From Eucommia ulmoides (Eukaryota; Streptophyta; Magnoliopsida; Garryales; Eucommiaceae), in the NCBI GenBank assembly GCA_016647705.1, contig CM028338.1, positions 24,129,077 through 24,193,076 on the forward strand: 64,000 nucleotides of DNA. Reading direction: 5' to 3'. Each line of letters opens with the position of its first letter. Within the stretch, counting starts at the first letter, position 1. Below are positions 37,013 to 51,804 of the stretch, piece by piece. The position numbers and the translations under genes are program-made. The notes under the pieces are model-generated. The model was not told the DNA's origin. It was given only the letters and a program-made list of their open reading frames with translations, and ran no database searches.

Positions 37013-40000
37013 TGTATAACACAGAAACATTGTCTTGGCATATGGAAGGACTAAGATAGTGTAAACGCAATATGCCCCCACTTTCCCTATAAATATGTAT
37101 ATATATCGTTGTATTGATATATATATTTTTCATAATATATCATTATATATGATTTATTCTTCCACTTTTCAATTATCTTATCATGGTATCAAGAACAAGT
37201 CTTTCCTGAACCTATTATCCCTAAAAATTTTGCAACCCTAAAGTTTCCGTCGCCGTTTTCTCTACTTTCCCGAAGTTTCTCATCGCTACTACAGGCTTAT
37301 CACCACTCCAGTATCAACAATCACTACACCACTATCTTCATCTTGCAGAGATGAACACGATGCCACCAAACTCACCGCCATCGGACCACCGGCGTACCTA
37401 CACGTGCCTCAAACAGCCTGCAGTACCACCATACTTCGTCGTCTCGGATTTTGGGTTCTACCGCCTTAACTAGGGATTTGAATCCGTCTCATAATATACC
37501 ATTGGAACCGTCTCGACGAGACGAATCCAACGATGCAAAAATAAACCATGTACGATAAGTCACACGTCCCCCATGTGCGAAAGACATCGACCTGCGTTCC
37601 TTCGCGTGAGATTCACGCACCGCCGCTACCTTTCAGCAATGTTGGGTACTACGTCAATCCTAATCTCTACCTAATCAATGCCATATCACTGACACGTTGG
37701 TGCCACGTCACTGCCACATCATCACCACGTTATTTCCATGTTAGAGACACATCAGCAGTTGACTCAGCCACGTCAGTGTCCAGTCACCCACCATTGCCAC
37801 GTCACTAGTTTTTTTTTTTTTTTTCCAAAGGTTTCTTTATGTGACCGTTTCGGCCCTTTTTTGACCGATTTTCTACAAAGTTAGACCAGTTCTTGGGGGT
37901 TTTCGATGTTCCGGTTATGTTTTCAGCCTCTGTTTTGTGGTTTAAGGCTCACAGAATATACTTTTTGTTATATTTGTGTGGTCTCTACACTGGTTCACCC
38001 GTTTTTCGCCCGATCCTTGAAGATTCAATATTGGTTCCGAAACAATTTCAAGTATTACGGATTTATCTGTGATCTTCGTTTCATCAAATTCAGATCATAC
38101 AATATAGTTCTTTTTATATTGTTGATTCGGTTCATCAAGGAGATTTGATCGGTTCAAGGGGCTCTCAATCGGTTCTTCACGAGTATAAATCGGTTCCTAG
38201 ACAATTTCAGCATTCTTAATCCATTCGTGACCATAGTTTCTCCAGGTTCAACAATGATGTATGTGGGTTCTTCGCTTATTATCAATGCCAAAGAGGGTTC
38301 AGATCCTACCTCCACTACTGTCACCATGTCTATTGTAGATTTAGCTTCATTCCTCCTTCATATCTTCTCCAAAAATGGTAATGGTACAAACCTTTCACCT
38401 GCTCTCTCACTCACTATAGGTAATTCTTCTTAGTTCTTTGATTCCGCTTGTTGTAATCACATGACATCTGATCCTAATATTTTTTTCAACCAAATTATCC
38501 GCGATGAATATCCCTAGAATTCATACCGCTGATGGTTCTCAAATACCTGTTACCCATACCGGTCAGGTTTCTACTTCCCATATTTTTATTCTTGACACGT
38601 ATTTGATTCCAAAACTCATCTTAAATCTCTTGTCTATTGGGAAACTTTGTGAATTGGGATTTGAAGTCATATTTTGTAATAGTGGTTGTCGTGTGCAAGA
38701 TCCTCAGACATGAGAAACTTTTGGGACTGGTCGTAAGATTGGACGCCTATTTGAACTTACCAGTTTGCACCTTCCATCTTCAACTTTACCACTACCGCAA
38801 CCACATGTCCCTTTATCAACCTGTGCAACTTCACCACCACCACCACCAATATCCTCATCTTCATCCTTATCTCTACAACCACCAGTGTTTATCTTACTAT
38901 CCCAAATTTGACATGTTTGTTTAGGCCACACTTCATCTATTCGACTCAAATCGCTTATCTCTAGCGGTCAGTTAGGTTCAGTTCAGTATGAATCTTTTAA
39001 ATATATCCATTGCTAACTTGCAAAACAATCAGCCCTACCTTTCAAAGAGAGTCAATTTATTTTTCTTGCACCATTTGATCTAATTTATTATGATATTTGG
39101 AGGCCTTCTCCTCATGTCTCAATGGGTGATTACCGTTACTTTGTTATCTTTGTGGACGACTACTCTCGATATACATGGTTGTTTCTTATGAAACATTGAT
39201 CCGAACTATTATGAGTTTTCTTCTACGGTTCAAATCCAATTTTCAAGTAATATCAAAGTTTTCCGCTCAGATAATATAATGGAATACAAGGATCATGTTT
39301 TTCGTAACCTGCTTCACAAAAATGGCACGTTCCCCCATCGCTCATGTCCTAGTACATCCCAACAAAATAGACGAGCCAAATGTAATCATAGATATATTCT
39401 TGATACAGTTCGTGCTCTCCTCATTTCTTCAACATGTCTTGAGCGTTTTAGGGGTAATGCTGCATTCACAACCATCTACACAATAAACCGTGTCCCTTCC
39501 GCTACAATCCAAAACCAGTCTCCATTTGAGCGCCTTTTCGGTAAACCTCCCGATTACTCTGAACTCAGAGTCTTTTGTTGCGTTTGTTTTGTTTTTCTCA
39601 AACCACATGAATACAACAAACTAGAACCAAGGGCTCGTCTGTGTTGTTTTCTTGGATATAGCATTGAACATAAAAGGGTATCGGTGTTGGGATCTCATTT
39701 CTAAAACCCTTCGTATCTCGTGACATGTCATTTTTTAGGAACATCAAATGTTTTCTTCTTTACGGTCATTTGACATATCAACCTTCACCAATTCTAGATT
39801 CGTTACTGATCCATCCATTGAGTTATTTTCAGATGATATAATTCCAAGTACTGTTGAGTCCACTTCAACACTACCAGTTGAGCCCAACCTTGCACCTTAT
39901 GCTGAGTCCACGCCAGAACCACTAGCAGAACCCACTCCAGAACCACCAACTGATCTCACCCTTCCAACTCCAGCGATTATACCTGAGACTTCTCCTATGG

Positions 40001-41833
40001 CCGATGATCTTGTACCATCTTCCTTTGAGACCCATGCCCCAGATCACCCCTGTCGCTCTACCAGGGTAACTCATCCTCCACATTACCTTTCTGATTTCTA
40101 TTGTTTTTCCACTATACTCCATTTGCATGAGCCTCAATCCTATAAGGAGGTTAATACTATTCCTCTTTGGTAGAAAGTAATAGACGAAGAACTTCAGGCC
40201 CTTACCAAAACTCATACCTGTGGTATTATTGATCTGCCCCCTGGAAAAACTCTTATTGGGTGCAAATGAGTGCTTAAGATCAAGACATTTTCTGATGGCT
40301 CTGTTGAACGATATGAAGCCCGACTTGTTACCAAGGGATTTGCTCTGGAATATGCCACTAACTATGAAGAGACATTTGCTTCAGTAGCGAGGCTAACCTT
40401 TGTCCGTATACTTCTTATCGTCGTCGCTATTCAAAAATGGACTTTCTTTTAAATGGATGTCAAAAATGTATTTCTCAATGGAGATCTTCTTGAGGAAGTC
40501 TATATGCATACCTTTCTCGGTCTGGTTATCCCTCGAAATAAAGTTTGTCATCTTCACTGTGCCCTATTTAGTTTGAAACAAGCTCCACGTGTCTGGTTTG
40601 CCAAATTCAGCGCTACTATTCATCAATTTGGGTTCACACCTAGCGCTCATGATTCGACTCTATTTATTCGTCATACTGCCAATGGTATTATCCTTATTTT
40701 ACTGTATGTGGATGATATGGTTATTTCTGGAGATGATCTACGTGGTATTTCTGAACTCAAAACGTTCCTCAGTGGCTAATTCGAGATAAAAGATCTTAGC
40801 GTGCTCACCTATTTTCTTAGTCTTGAAGTCGCATCTGGTTCTGATGGATATTTTCTCTCTCAGGCCAAGTATGCCTTGGATCTCCTTTCCAAAGCTGGGA
40901 GCATTAACTCAACCACTACCACTACTCCTCTCAAGCCGAACGTCAAACTTACCCCACTTGATGGTTTACTTCTACAGGATTCTACTCTATATTGCCAACT
41001 GGTTGGAAGTCTTGTATATCTTACTGTCACTCACCCCGACATTGCCTATGCCATTCATCAAGTCAACCAGTTTTTGTCCGCTCCTCGGACCACTCATTAC
41101 TCGGTTGTTCTTCGCATTCTTTGGTATGTCAAGGGTAATGTATTTCATGGGCTTAATTTCTCAGCTCAGTCTGCTCCCGTCTTACAAGCTTATTCTGATG
41201 TCAATTGGGCTAGAGACCCCACCGACAGACGTTCAACCACTGGTTACTGTTTCTTTTTGGGTAATTCTCTCATTTCCTGATGTAGTAAGAAACAAACCGT
41301 GGTTGCTCGCTCTAGTACTGAAGCTGAATATCGTGCCATGGCTGATACAACTCAAGAACTTCTCTGGCTTTAATGACTACTTGCTGACATGGGCATCTCT
41401 TCTCCTATTGCCACTACCCTACACTGTGACAACAAGAATGTTATTCAAATCGCTCACAATGATGTATTCCACGAGTGTACAAAACACATCGAGACTGATT
41501 GTCACTTTATCCATCATCACATTTTCCAGAATATGGTTCGTCTACAATCCGTCAATTCAGCCGATCAGACAGTGGACATTTTCACTAAGGCTCATCCATC
41601 AGGATGTTTTCACTCTCTGGTTTCCAAACTCAAGTTCACCTCTCACTTACCGCCTTGAGTTTGAGGGGGGATGTTAATGTATTATATGGTCTTAGCCCAC
41701 GTGGCCCATTTGTAAAAAAACCCTAACCCCCACTTCCCCTATAAATATATGTATATATCGTTGTATTCATATATTTCTTTTTCATAATATATCAATAAAT
41801 TATTCATTCTCCCACTTTTCAATTATCTTAACA
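37013..41833 (+). mobile_element. Ty1/copia fossil E with short LTRs
   Basis: A plus-strand copia element of a different family from A and B. The 5' LTR (about 37013-37183) is followed at once by a primer site, tggtatcaagaac. The 3' LTR (41672-41833, about 162 bp) follows the purine tract ttgagggggga. The interior has a leader and a weak gag region, protease and pre-integrase (about 38430-38720), integrase (about 39000-39720), reverse transcriptase with the copia-type FLNGDL and YVDDM motifs (about 40150-40790), and RNase H (about 40800-41655). It is broken in several places. The LTRs match well only in their right two-thirds, which suggests considerable age. No clear target duplication is seen. 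Confidence 0.9.
41672..41833 (+). repeat. 3' LTR of copia E
   Basis: It starts TGTTAATGTATTATATGG directly after the purine tract and ends AATTATCTTAACA. It shares cccctataaatat and the following TA-rich stretch with the 5' copy near 37080-37183. That motif looks like the element's own TATA box. Confidence 0.85.
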
Positions 41834-42190
41834 ATATATATGTATATGAACTTTGACATGTAATGATGCATGGAATTGCATTGAATCTTAAGTGAGTTAG
41901 ACTAGAATAAAATGAAGTAAACAAAATAATTTTTTACTGGGTTTAGTATGTAAAATGAACTTGAATTAACATGATTTTAGCATGGAGATATTGACCAAAT
42001 CATCTTAACATTTTGACATGGTAAAGTAGGAAATTTAAATTACTTGTATTTAGCATGATAAAAGACTAAATTTTAATCAACATAACTTGGCCTTTTTACG
42101 TAAAATAAATATTTTTTTTAGAATGATCTTGATATGTGCAAATTGACCAAAAATAAATGATGTGATTCTTCATGTATTTAACAGAACGTC
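41834..42190. other. AT-rich spacer, nothing recognised
   Basis: A short AT-rich stretch between copia E and the inverted LTR pair. I see no coding sequence or repeat that I can name. Confidence 0.5.
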
Positions 42191-44140
42191 TGTTGAACCC
42201 AATGTTTTGATGGACAATTAAATGTTGATGTTTAATGGAACTAATATTTTTACTAAGTGATTTCAAATTTAAAATTCCATATAATTGATTAAAAAGAAGA
42301 ATCATTGAAGAATATATAATGGGTGCAAAATGGAGATAATGAAGATTTGAAGAGTATTGAAGATATTGAAGACAAATAGGTAAAAACAACTCTTTACTTT
42401 TATACTCTTAATGCAACCCGAATTATGATCACACACGACACTTTAAAATGAATTAATCTTATGTGTGTAGTGATAATTTTAGGGTTCTAATGTGTGTTTT
42501 ATGATGTGTTAAGTCTTTGAAATATTTTTGGTTAAGGAACTAATTGAAAAAAATGGTTTCAATACTTAACATGCTGATTTCTCAGGTCAATTCGGTCAAC
42601 CGGTGAAAGGGGTCGATCGATAACCAAAACAATGTAATTAGGAAGTGGAATGGGCGACCCACTGGTCAATTCGGTCAACTGACAAGTTGGGTCGGTCGAC
42701 TAACGAATCCAGTAGCCGAAATCGAAAAAGGAACGGACCTACTAGTCCGATTGGTCAACCGACCAAACTAGCACAACAGTAAAAAATGTGACCGTTGTGA
42801 GGGGTCGATCAACCGATAGGTTTGGCTAGTCAACTGGAATTAGTCAAGTCTTTGACTGATTTGTTTTCTTAGTCAAATCATCTCGTTTTTTAATGATTTC
42901 AAGGGAGTGTTTTGAGGAATTGAAGTGTAATTTAGATATATATCACATATTAAAAGATTCTTAATTAATTGGTCGATTTATTAAATTATTCTTTTAATTA
43001 AAGTGATTAAATACTTCCTATATCTATGTATTTTGATTTGAAAAAGTTTTAAGGATCAAAATAAGTTTTTCTAAGAGTAATTTTTAATGAAACATATTTA
43101 TTTTGAATATATATGATATATAGGAGCTTGAGATATCATTTATTGACATGACATTTAAAAACTAGCCGTTATAAGGCTAATTCTAAGTCTATTAATATAA
43201 ACCTGTAGAATTGAGTTTGAGTACAGTCGAAAAAACTATTCTCAATGTAAAACCACAAAAAAAAAGTATTAAATCATTTAAATTAAGAGAATCTAAAAAT
43301 ATATGGACTTTATCAACGGGGATTTCTAAATAGGTTATTCATATTTAAAGTACATTCAAATTCTCCAAATCCCTCTCTTGGAATCATAAAAAACAGATAG
43401 TTTTTTACCAAGAGACCAAATCAGCCGAATTCCTAACTGAATTAGTCGATTGACCAACCTACCCCATTCAGTTGACCAACTATTCCAAGATTCAATTTAG
43501 CTGTTGGCACTTATACCAGTCGGTTGACCGATTGGATTAGTGTGTTTCCAATTTCCACCATTTCATCTCCTAACTCATTCGGTTGACCGAACCACTTCAT
43601 TCGGTTGATCGATTGGACCAGTGTACTCACTTCCTTACCCATTTCAGGTCCTGTTTCAAATGGTTGACCGGTTACTTTTCTTGGTTAATCAATTGGATTA
43701 GTAGGACTCCGTTTTAACTCCCAAAACTTACTATTTTAATTAGTCAACTAATTGTTTTTCTCAGTTGACCGAATTGACCCGAAAACATAATTTTTTATAG
43801 TTTAAAATACATTTTTCAATTAGGTCAATTATCAAAATTATTTCACATAAAGAGCACATACAATATCGTATTTCAGGATCTTAAACTTATCACTTCTTAT
43901 CATGACACCCATAGAATTAACTCATTTTAAATGTCATGCATGATCCCGATTCGAGTTGCATTAAGAATGTATGAGTAAAGAGTTATATTCATCATGTATA
44001 TCTTGCACCCTTTATGTTTTCCTCATCAAATTTTCTTCTTAATCGAATGCATGGAACTATAAATTTGAAATACTCAATAAACCATTAGTTTCACCAAAAA
44101 CATCAATATTTAATTATTTATCAAAATCTTAGATTCAACA
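42191..44140. mobile_element. Inverted pair of truncated SIRE-like LTRs
   Basis: The left half starts TGTTGAACCC at 42191 and runs on the plus strand. The right half starts on the minus strand at 44140 with TGTTGAATCTAAG and runs leftward. Both match the first 0.8-1.1 kb of the solo LTR at 52605-54986, including the cggtcaaccg motif cluster and the aactcttta..cttaatgcaac block. They meet tail to tail near 43270-43300, giving an imperfect palindrome of about 1.95 kb. Confidence 0.75.
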
Positions 44141-45612
44141 AAGTTGTTTTCACTTTTTTTAAATTTAAGAACAATAGAGTTTAAATTATCAATTTTAGAT
44201 TTCAAGTCTTTGTTTTCTTTTTCCAAATTCAATGAGGTATTCTTAGAAACTTGTTCCTTAAGAGAAGTGTTTTTAGCTTTACAATTTTCAATTTGTTTGT
44301 TTAAAGACATAATTGTACTTTTTCAAGGCATTAATTTTAAAAGATTGGTTTTATAATCATGTTACAGGTCTTGATCAACATCAAACAGTTCATCAAAATT
44401 AACAGGTAATGAATTAGAACAACATAAATCAGATACCTCATCTTCATTTGCTGTCAATGCAAGATTCGTTGATTCTTTGTCTCTACTAGAACCATCGGAG
44501 CTAGTAATGAACTAGAACAACATAAATCACATACCTTACCTCGATTTTTTGTCAATGCAAGCATCGTTGATTCCTCGTCACCACTAGAACTATCAGAGTT
44601 ATTGGAAGTTGAGTTATCCCATGTAGATTTCATGGACTTCTTTCTCTATTTTATGGATTTCTTTTTGCCATCTCGTTTTTTATCCTTCTTCAGTTTATGA
44701 CTGTTAGATTGGAAATGTCCTATTTTATGGAAATTGAAATATTCAATGTTGTTGACACTGAAGTTTCTTTTTCCACGGAAAGATTGAAGGGCTATCATTC
44801 TGAAGCTCTTCGTTGTAAGTGCAAGATCCCACTTTTGATCACTATCTAGGCTCACTTTGTCATCATCTTGATTATCTTTTTGAGCCTTTAACTCCATCGG
44901 CTTTCATCGACTGGATCTTAACTCATCTTCATATCCTCTAATGGAGGGCTTGTAAGTCATCAGGTTACCAATGAGTTCGTCAAAGGTACATGTGTTTAGA
45001 TCCTTAGCTTCCTAAATCGTCGTCACCTTCGCATCCCATGCTTTAGAGAAAGATCTTAGGATGTTGCGGATTTTTTGGTCATGGAATACGGTTTTCCAAG
45101 AGCACCGAGACTATTGCAAATGTTTATGAATATCGTGTACATCTCCTAGATTGTCTCTGAGTCTCCCATATTGAAGAGTTCAAACTGATGGATCAAGGCG
45201 CTAATTTTGGATTCTTTAACCTGGCTCGTTTCCTCGTGTGTGACTTGTAAGGTGTCCCATATTTCTTTGGCCCACACACAACTTGATATCTTATTATACT
45301 CATTTATATATAAACCACAGAATAATCAGTTAAACGCTTGGACATGTATTAGATAATAATTTATAATCATCCTCGTTAAACTTTTCATTCTTTTTTGGGA
45401 TACTAAGAATGGAAGGAAATATGGACCATTTTTAATAATCAGCCAAGCATCATAATTTGTGGCTTGCAAAAACCCATCATTTTGGCTTTCCAGAAGATGT
45501 AGTTGTTGCTAGTGAATAGTAGGGGTTTGTGAGTATATTGACCCTCAGCGAGAGTGGTGCTCATGTGATGTATTAGCTAAGATGTTAAGTCTATTAAGCT
45601 ACTGGTACCAAC

Positions 45613-48117
45613 TGTTTGCCTAAAGTACTACCCAAAAGGGGGTGAATTGGGTAGTTTAAAAATTAATCTAAACTATTATTACCTATTAAAAAATTATCTT
45701 ATTTTATCTTTTTTACTGAAACATTTTAAGTAAGGAACATAAACACAATCAAAAACAAAGTAGGGAAAGAGATATTGACATAGTGATTTTATAGTAGTTC
45801 ACCAAACTACTATTCTCTACGTCTACTCTCCAAATCTCTCGTATGGTATTAATCCACTAAAATTATGAACTTCTTCCTAGGTGAGAATCAAACCCGTATA
45901 CCCCATTTGAGTAAATTCTATTTATAACCAAATACTCTCTCACTTGGACTGGGTTGTTTAAGTCCAAGCTACAATCTCACAAATTACAAAAAATGTTTTC
46001 TCTTAGAGCTTCTACCAACACTTATAATTTAAAATTCAAATCGATCTAAGTGAGATATACATGTACACTATTAAAAGATATTCAATTTCAAAATCTTGTT
46101 AAATTTATCTCATTTAAACTAGTGTAGCATAAAATCAGATAGTCCAGACAAATTATATCCAATCATTTAACTCGTGATTTAAATAATGACTAACTTTAAG
46201 ATCTACTAGTTTTCAAAAACAATTTTTTAGATTTGAATTTTAACAACGTTCAATTTAATTTCTCATGTATAAATCTAATCAAAAAATATTTTCAATCAAT
46301 GCACAGAATAGATCAAGTAAGCAATCACAGAAAAAATGTATAATCAATGAATGATCTTACCAGATTTCAAGTAAAGGATATTAATTAAAGCAATGTAGCT
46401 TGGAATTTCAAATCAGCATTTAGTAATCAAGAGTTTTTCAACAGAAAAACTATCCCTAGTTTCTCTCAAGATTTCCAAGAATTTTCAAAATTTTTCCTTT
46501 TTCTTTTTCTCTCCCTCGTGTCACTTGAATATCTTGATTTATCTTTTTTAAGATCTAATTTTAAATTTAACTTCTTCTGTTTATTTAATCCTAAAATTCA
46601 TATCACCATAACGGCTAGTATAGGATTTGATTTAGCCTAAAATCAAACCCTAAGACCATATATCTTTGATCCTAACTTCTCTAAAAAATCAATCTTTTTT
46701 TACTAGTGATTGGGGACTAAATTCAGTCTAGCTTTACGTCAATAGTCTTTTAAATTGATCAGTCAAAATTTAAATTCAAAAGGATTTACCGGTCATATCA
46801 CGAAATCATAAATAATATAGACCAATTTGAAAATTTGACAAAACCTTCTCTCACTAATGATCTCACCATTTGATAGTAGTTCGCGTGAATGCTTCAGGGA
46901 CTACCTTTTCTATTGCTTGTTTTTCACTCTCAAGGCAAGGCTCTCTCTCATTTATAAAGAGAAGCAAAGGCATGGCACTGAAGTGAAGAAAGCTCAATAA
47001 ATACACACGAACACGATGCAGGGCATAGGAACAATGAAACCGCTAATCATTTCATAAAACATATATGCCCGACCTTTCTGGATGCTTGGCAGTTGCTCGA
47101 TCTTTGATCAGTGATTCACCAACCACTAGATTAATGAAGAATCTCTTCAAAATCTTTTTTTTGATTAGTGATTCACCAGCCACTAGAGCCATAGATCCCA
47201 CCTCATTCCCATAATAAGCTCGGTTGATTGGCACTCCTGTAGGCTCATCTTGCATACAAATTCTGGGGGTCGCAAATCCTATATCCACCAATAAAATGTC
47301 TTTTCTTAAGCGTAAAACTTTAGACTGTAAGACGTTTCGACTGCATAAAAAAAATGGGAATTAGATCTTAGATATTTTGAAAATATTTTTAATAAAAGAA
47401 TTCATTCCAGAACATTAAAAAAGAAATATTTATTGTTAAAAATGATGCAAAAATATTTCCTAAAAACGTTGACAAAATTTAAAAATTCAAAGCCATTCGG
47501 TCGACTGACCAACCCATTCAGTTGATTGATTTAAGTATTTTTCAAATATCTATAGAACATTAAAAATCATGTCGATTGAATCATTCATTCAATGGAGTGA
47601 ATTAGCCAGTGTTCTATTCCTTGAAAAATTAAACCGACTGAATCATCCATTCGGTCGACTGAATTGACCATTTTTAAAAACGTTCTGGATCCCTTATGCC
47701 TCTAAATCATCCAAGAAAGTGATATTAACACATTTAAACACTTGGGAATGTGTAATTATCACTTAATCACACACACAAAATAGTATTTAATGCATAATAG
47801 AGTGTAGTGTATGATCCTAATCAGATTGATATGAATTGAATAAATATAAATATTGTTTTACCTTGGAAATGCAAAAATATAATCTGTCTAAAAACATTTC
47901 TCATCATGCCACTGCTCTTCAATCATATTAATCATCTGTTTTACTTTTAATGTATTAAATTATTCATATCTCTTTCTCAGTCCATTACAAATCTGACTAA
48001 TATTCTTTTATACTGTCATCACATCTCAATTACAATATTAGTTCAAAAAAAAAAATCATCAAGTTAATTAACTCTTAAAAATAATAAAACTAGGAATTAA
48101 ATGCTTTAGAGTTAACA
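45613..48117 (-). repeat. LTR between the two internal regions of C/D
   Basis: About 2.5 kb. On the minus strand it starts TGTTAACTCTAAAGC and ends GGCAAACA, next to a primer-site-like ttggtaccag. It is homologous over its length to the LTR at 57076-59124. Confidence 0.8.
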
Positions 48118-50912
48118 TATACCATAGTCCTAAGTCACAATCCTATTGAGTAACGAAAAAATTGTTTTGACAACAATTAGATGAGATTCTTTCGTTAAGA
48201 TTGAAATCGCACATAAACATGCGCTGAATATTATTTCTAGTACTTGTAGTGAGATAAAGTAAGCTTCCGATGATACCTTGATGAGTTGTTTCGTTTACTA
48301 GTTTACCTTTATCATATTTCTCAAGTTTTGTAGTTGTTGTCATTGGAGTTTTATACACTCTTATATTTTCCAAGACATATTTTTTAAGACATTTTTTTAT
48401 GTATTTGGCTTGGTTGATAAAGATTCTATCTTTTGTTTGATTCTATCTTTTTTATCGTCCATGTATGTTTGTACTAAGATAATATAAGTATCAGTTTGTT
48501 TAGTGAACAATGTAATATCAATTTGTCCATGTACCTACTTAATCTTTCATATCAAGTTCGAGAAGTTTGTTTAAGACCGTAAAGTGTTTTTCTTAATTTC
48601 AAAACATTATTTGGAAATTTATCAATTTCAAAACTAGGTGGTTGTTCAACATAATTGCCTTCAGGAATAAAACTATTTAGAAATGCACTTTTGGCATCCA
48701 TTCAAAATAATTTAAAATAATGTGAACAAGAAAAGTCTAAGAGCATTCATATAGCTTCTAATCTAGCTACTGGTGTATAGGTTTTTTCATAATTTATTCA
48801 TTCTTCCTGATTAAATCCTTGTGCTACTAATCTTGCCTTTTTTCTAAGTACTACACCTGATCCATCCTTTCTATTATGATAGATCCATTTACTGCCAATT
48901 ACAAGGTGAAAAATCAGATCTATGAAGTAGAGTAAAAAAATTATTTCTCTCAAATTGAATTAATTTTTCTTACATAACTAAGATCCATGATCCATCAGTT
49001 ATTGCCTCTTTAATCTTTTTAGGTTAAATTTGAGAAATAGAAGCAAGATTAATAACATTACAAAGAGAAAAATGAGTACTAACACCTTTTTGTATGTCTT
49101 TAATAATTTGGTCAAATGGGTGACCGATAACTCATTTCATTGACTTCAAAGTTACTGGTTCCTCAACATATTGTGGTTCTTCAAAAGGATCAAATGGATC
49201 TTTGGCAGGCCCAGTTCTTTGATCCTTATATTTTGTTGAAATTCCTACATCATCTTCATCCATATCATTTATGAACGTAAAATGATTAGCTTCCTAAAAA
49301 ACAACATGAATACACTGTTCAACCACAAGAGTCACACTATACTCTTTATTATTGGAAGCATACCCAAGAAAAATCATCGCATCAAATTTATCCAAATTAT
49401 CTTTATCATTTAATATAAAACATTTGCATCCAAAAACTTTGAAATAATTGACAATTGGGATTTTTCCATTACAAATCCCATATAGTGTTTTATTTAATCC
49501 TTTACTAATAGAGACACAATTAAGCACATGACAAGCAGTACTAACAGCTTTTGCCCAAAAATATTTAGGTAGGTTGTTTTCACTAAGCATAGTCCTAGCC
49601 ATTTCTGGAAGGATCGATTATTCCTTTGAACAACGCCATTTTGCTGAGGAGTTCTAGGCGTAAATAAATGATAGGTGTACCTATGTTCATCACAATAGTT
49701 ATCAATTTCTTTATTTTTAAATTCTCTACCTCTATCGCTATGAATGTTAACAATGCCTGATTACTTCTCATTTTGAACACATTTGCAAAATTTAAAAAAT
49801 GAAGATGGTGCACTACTTTTCTTTGTCATGAAAAGAACAACCACGTATAGAGAGAAAAATCATCAATAGTAACAAATGTATAGAATTTACCGCCAAGGTT
49901 AGCAATAGGATTAGGTCAAGATACAACATTTTCAACGGTTTAACATAGAAGTATGTAGTTTTTTTTTTTAAAAAAAGAAGACTTAATTTGTTTACCAAAT
50001 TAACATGCATCAAAAATCTTATCTTTAACAAATTCTATCTCATGAAATCTTCTAACAAGATTTTTCTTGGAAAGTGCAGAAAATAATTCCATGCTAGCAT
50101 GTCCAAAATGTCTGCCATAACCAACTATTCTCAGATAAAATATTTAGGCATTATAAGTTTTGAGAGGCCATATCATCAAAAGAACATGTATATACATTTT
50201 GAAAACGATATGCAATCAATTTTGTTACCAATACCTCCTTTTAGGATGCACTGATTATTATTGAAAATTACGCTATACTTTTTATCACGTATTTGACTTA
50301 TGCTAAGCAAATTATGTTTTAACCCATCCACTAATAAAATATATTCAATGAGAGTGGATGAGTTACCAATGTTACCTATGACAATTATCTTACCTTTGAC
50401 ATTATCTCTAGGCATTACATAACCTCTGTTTTTAGGTATCGAAAATGCAAATTTTGTTTTATCAACTGTCATGTGTCATGAGCAGCTGTTGTTTAGGAAG
50501 CATTTATCCATGCTTATTGATACTTTGAAATTAACCTGCAATGAGCACTTCAAATAGTTCCTAAGTGGTACCCATTTTACATGGGTCTGATTCAGTTCGT
50601 TTGAACATTTAATGTTCTTTTAGGAACCCAGACTTATTTTACCTTCACATTTGATCTAAAGCAGTTTTTAATTGTATGCCCCAAAACAGTTTAGTTAAAA
50701 CATTCAATAACTTTCTTGGTTTCAAAAAATGATTATTTAAATATATTTTTTGAAAACCAAATGCAGCTTTGTTGAAAACACAACTTGAGCTATCCAAAAG
50801 AATTTCTAAGTTATTTTCACCTTTTGTAAATTTAAGAACATTAGAGTTTGAATAATCAATTTTATATTTTATTTTATTTTTCAAAATCCGATGAAGTATT
50901 TTTAGAAACTTA

Positions 50913-51804
50913 GGTGGCGTTTGGTAATAATTCTCATCCCAGAAATTCCTATCCCTATCTAGATTTTTGGGATTTTTATTTGGGAATAACGTTTGGTAAT
51001 TTTTGTTTCCATTCCCAAATGAGAATCTATCCCACTTTTTTCTTTAGGATCGAGAAACAAAAAAAAAAAAAAAAAACGATTCACGCAATTCCCATCCCAT
51101 TCCCAATAGCACATGCTTGTCATTTTTCAATTTGTTAAGTGAGGTCTCTCTTCAAGCTTTGTAGGCCACGATTCTTTCCCCATTTTTTTCTTCTTCGTGT
51201 TCTACGCATGGAACTTCGTTACCTCCTCCTTTCCCATCATCCGTCATCCTCTGGCCTCCTCCGGTCTCATCTTCCTCGTTTGACCTCCTCTTCGTCTGCT
51301 TCATGGCATCGTCTTCTTCGTCTGCTTTGTGGTTTAGTTAGGGTTTCGATTTCAAAATCGATTTCACGTTGATCCGTGCAGTGGAAGAGCAGAAGATGAT
51401 TTCAATTTCGAAATCGATTTTGCGTTGATCCGTGCAGTAGAAGAGTAGAGGATGTTCTTGGTTTAGTATCAATGGTTTGGTTTAGGAATGATCGAATGAC
51501 AAACAACGAATTCTAGAACGACGAAATTCGATTTCGTTTTTGTTTTTGGATTTGTTTGAATATGTTCTTGGATTTGTTCTTGAATTTGTTCTAGGATTTA
51601 TTCTTGAATTTGTGGTTTAGGGTTTGTTCTTGATTTCTAGGAATGGAAATGGTTACCAAACGCAATTCTGTTCCCTGAACAAAAAAAAATGTCATTACCA
51701 AACGCGATTCTGTTCCCAAGAAGGAAACAAAATTCTCATCCCATCTCATCTCATTCCTATCCCACTACATAGGATGAGAACGGAAATGGTTACCAAACGG
51801 GCCC
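50913..51804. mobile_element. Non-autonomous PIF/Harbinger-like DNA transposon
   Basis: It is flanked by TTA at 50910-50912 and 51805-51807. The ends are ggtggcgtttggtaa on the left and, on the right, the complement of gggcccgtttggtaacc, typical of Tourist/PIF-type termini. The paralogous gag copy at 44200-44260 lacks the insert. There cttagaaacttgttccttaagag runs straight through the position, so the insertion point is fixed by an empty site. The interior has a tttcgatttc-rich patch (about 51345-51420 and 51520-51545) but no transposase. Confidence 0.88.

Noticed and set aside
38704-38949. Minus-strand frame with an Asp/Gly-rich product
   Set aside because: It lies opposite the copia E interior and mirrors a caccac-rich stretch. 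It is a shadow frame.
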